NCBI GenBank assembly: GCA_030618495.1
Contig: JAUXDE010000111.1
Span: 1 to 5,238 of the forward strand
Length of the DNA stretch: 5,238 bases
Source: Clostridia bacterium
Lineage (GTDB): Bacteria; UBA6262; WVXT01; JAUXBS01
Direction: 5' to 3'
Shown here: positions 5,081 through 5,238 of the stretch, piece by piece
Layout: each line of letters begins with the position of its first letter
Numbering within the stretch: position 1 is the first letter of the stretch
The notes under the pieces: model-generated
Told to the model about the DNA's origin: nothing
The model's database searches: none
What the model saw: only the letters and a program-made list of their open reading frames with translations
Made by a program: the position numbers and the translations under genes

Positions 5081-5238
5081 ATATGAACTTATCAACTATT
5101 GCCAGAACTACTCCGGCAACAACCGCGGACAACTGCAGGGGAACCGCCGCGCGCATTTCCTTCCTTACCCCGGATAGTGACGTATATGTTGAAGCGCCCG
5201 TGAAGTTCATTAATATAAAGGAAGCCACGGAACCGAAT
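5079..5238 (-). CDS. hgcA: HgcA C-terminal membrane segment (partial; 5' part outside window)
   Basis: Reading inward from the window edge gives 52 residues and a TAG stop at 5081-5079. HgcA is a membrane-anchored corrinoid protein that transfers a methyl group to Hg(II). The visible tail has a hydrophobic start (FGSVASFIL), then MNFTGASTYTSLSGV followed by RKEMR, a conserved stretch of the HgcA membrane domain as I recall it. A last transmembrane helix (roughly AAVPLQLSAVVAGVVLAIV) ends in DKFI. These segments, plus the hgcB start seven bases downstream, make the call. The cobalamin-binding domain and its N(V/I)WCA(A/G)GK cap helix lie upstream, outside the window, so methylation capacity itself cannot be verified here. 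A different corrinoid membrane protein with the same tail is the main alternative. Confidence 0.85.
   Translation of the reverse strand, partial: FGSVASFILMNFTGASTYTSLSGVRKEMRAAVPLQLSAVVAGVVLAIVDKFI

Noticed and set aside
4769-5095. Longer HgcB starting at a TTG at 5095
   Set aside because: This start lies inside hgcA, has no ribosome binding site and adds eight residues not seen in the family. The ATG at 5071 has AGGA five bases upstream.

Overview
The window reads almost entirely on the minus strand, so gene order runs from the right edge to the left. It appears to be bacterial and from an anaerobe: glycine imine for the thiazole is made by the oxygen-sensitive radical-SAM tyrosine lyase ThiH rather than by an oxidase such as ThiO, and the right edge carries the end of a mercury-methylation pair, hgcA-hgcB, so far reported only from anaerobes. 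The phylum cannot be fixed from this sequence. Gene style would fit Desulfobacterota, Nitrospirota, Elusimicrobia or similar lineages, but that is only an impression.

Right edge (about 4769-5238): the last 52 residues of the membrane corrinoid protein HgcA, cut by the window edge, and seven bases downstream a complete 100-residue two-[4Fe-4S] ferredoxin, HgcB. HgcA is the corrinoid methyl carrier and HgcB its proposed electron donor in converting Hg(II) to methylmercury. The diagnostic HgcA cap-helix motif lies outside the window. The identification therefore rests on the HgcA tail, the HgcB signature residues and their adjacency.

Middle (about 4277-4747): a compact, AT-rich type II toxin-antitoxin module in the order hicB-hicA. 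It has its own strong sigma-70-like promoter, an AT palindrome over the -10 box and a perfect AGGAGG ribosome binding site. It sits directly behind hgcB, with no visible terminator between them. A spacer of about 140 bases with no supportable gene separates it from the next promoter.

Left and centre (1-4132): a thiamin operon. A TTGACA/TTTAAT promoter leads straight into a TPP riboswitch (THI box) followed by an intrinsic terminator, then thiS, thiG, thiH and thiE, which are packed end to end or overlapping. Two less expected genes continue in the same direction: a small YkgJ-type cysteine-cluster protein and, one base after it, a lipoprotein ApbE (FAD:protein FMN transferase) that runs off the left edge. 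ThiS carries sulfur, ThiH makes dehydroglycine from tyrosine, ThiG builds the thiazole phosphate, and ThiE joins thiazole and pyrimidine into thiamin phosphate. ThiC, ThiD, ThiF and ThiL homologues are not in this window. TPP binding to the leader should end transcription before thiS, and probably lowers ykgJ and apbE expression too, because no terminator is visible between thiE and ykgJ.
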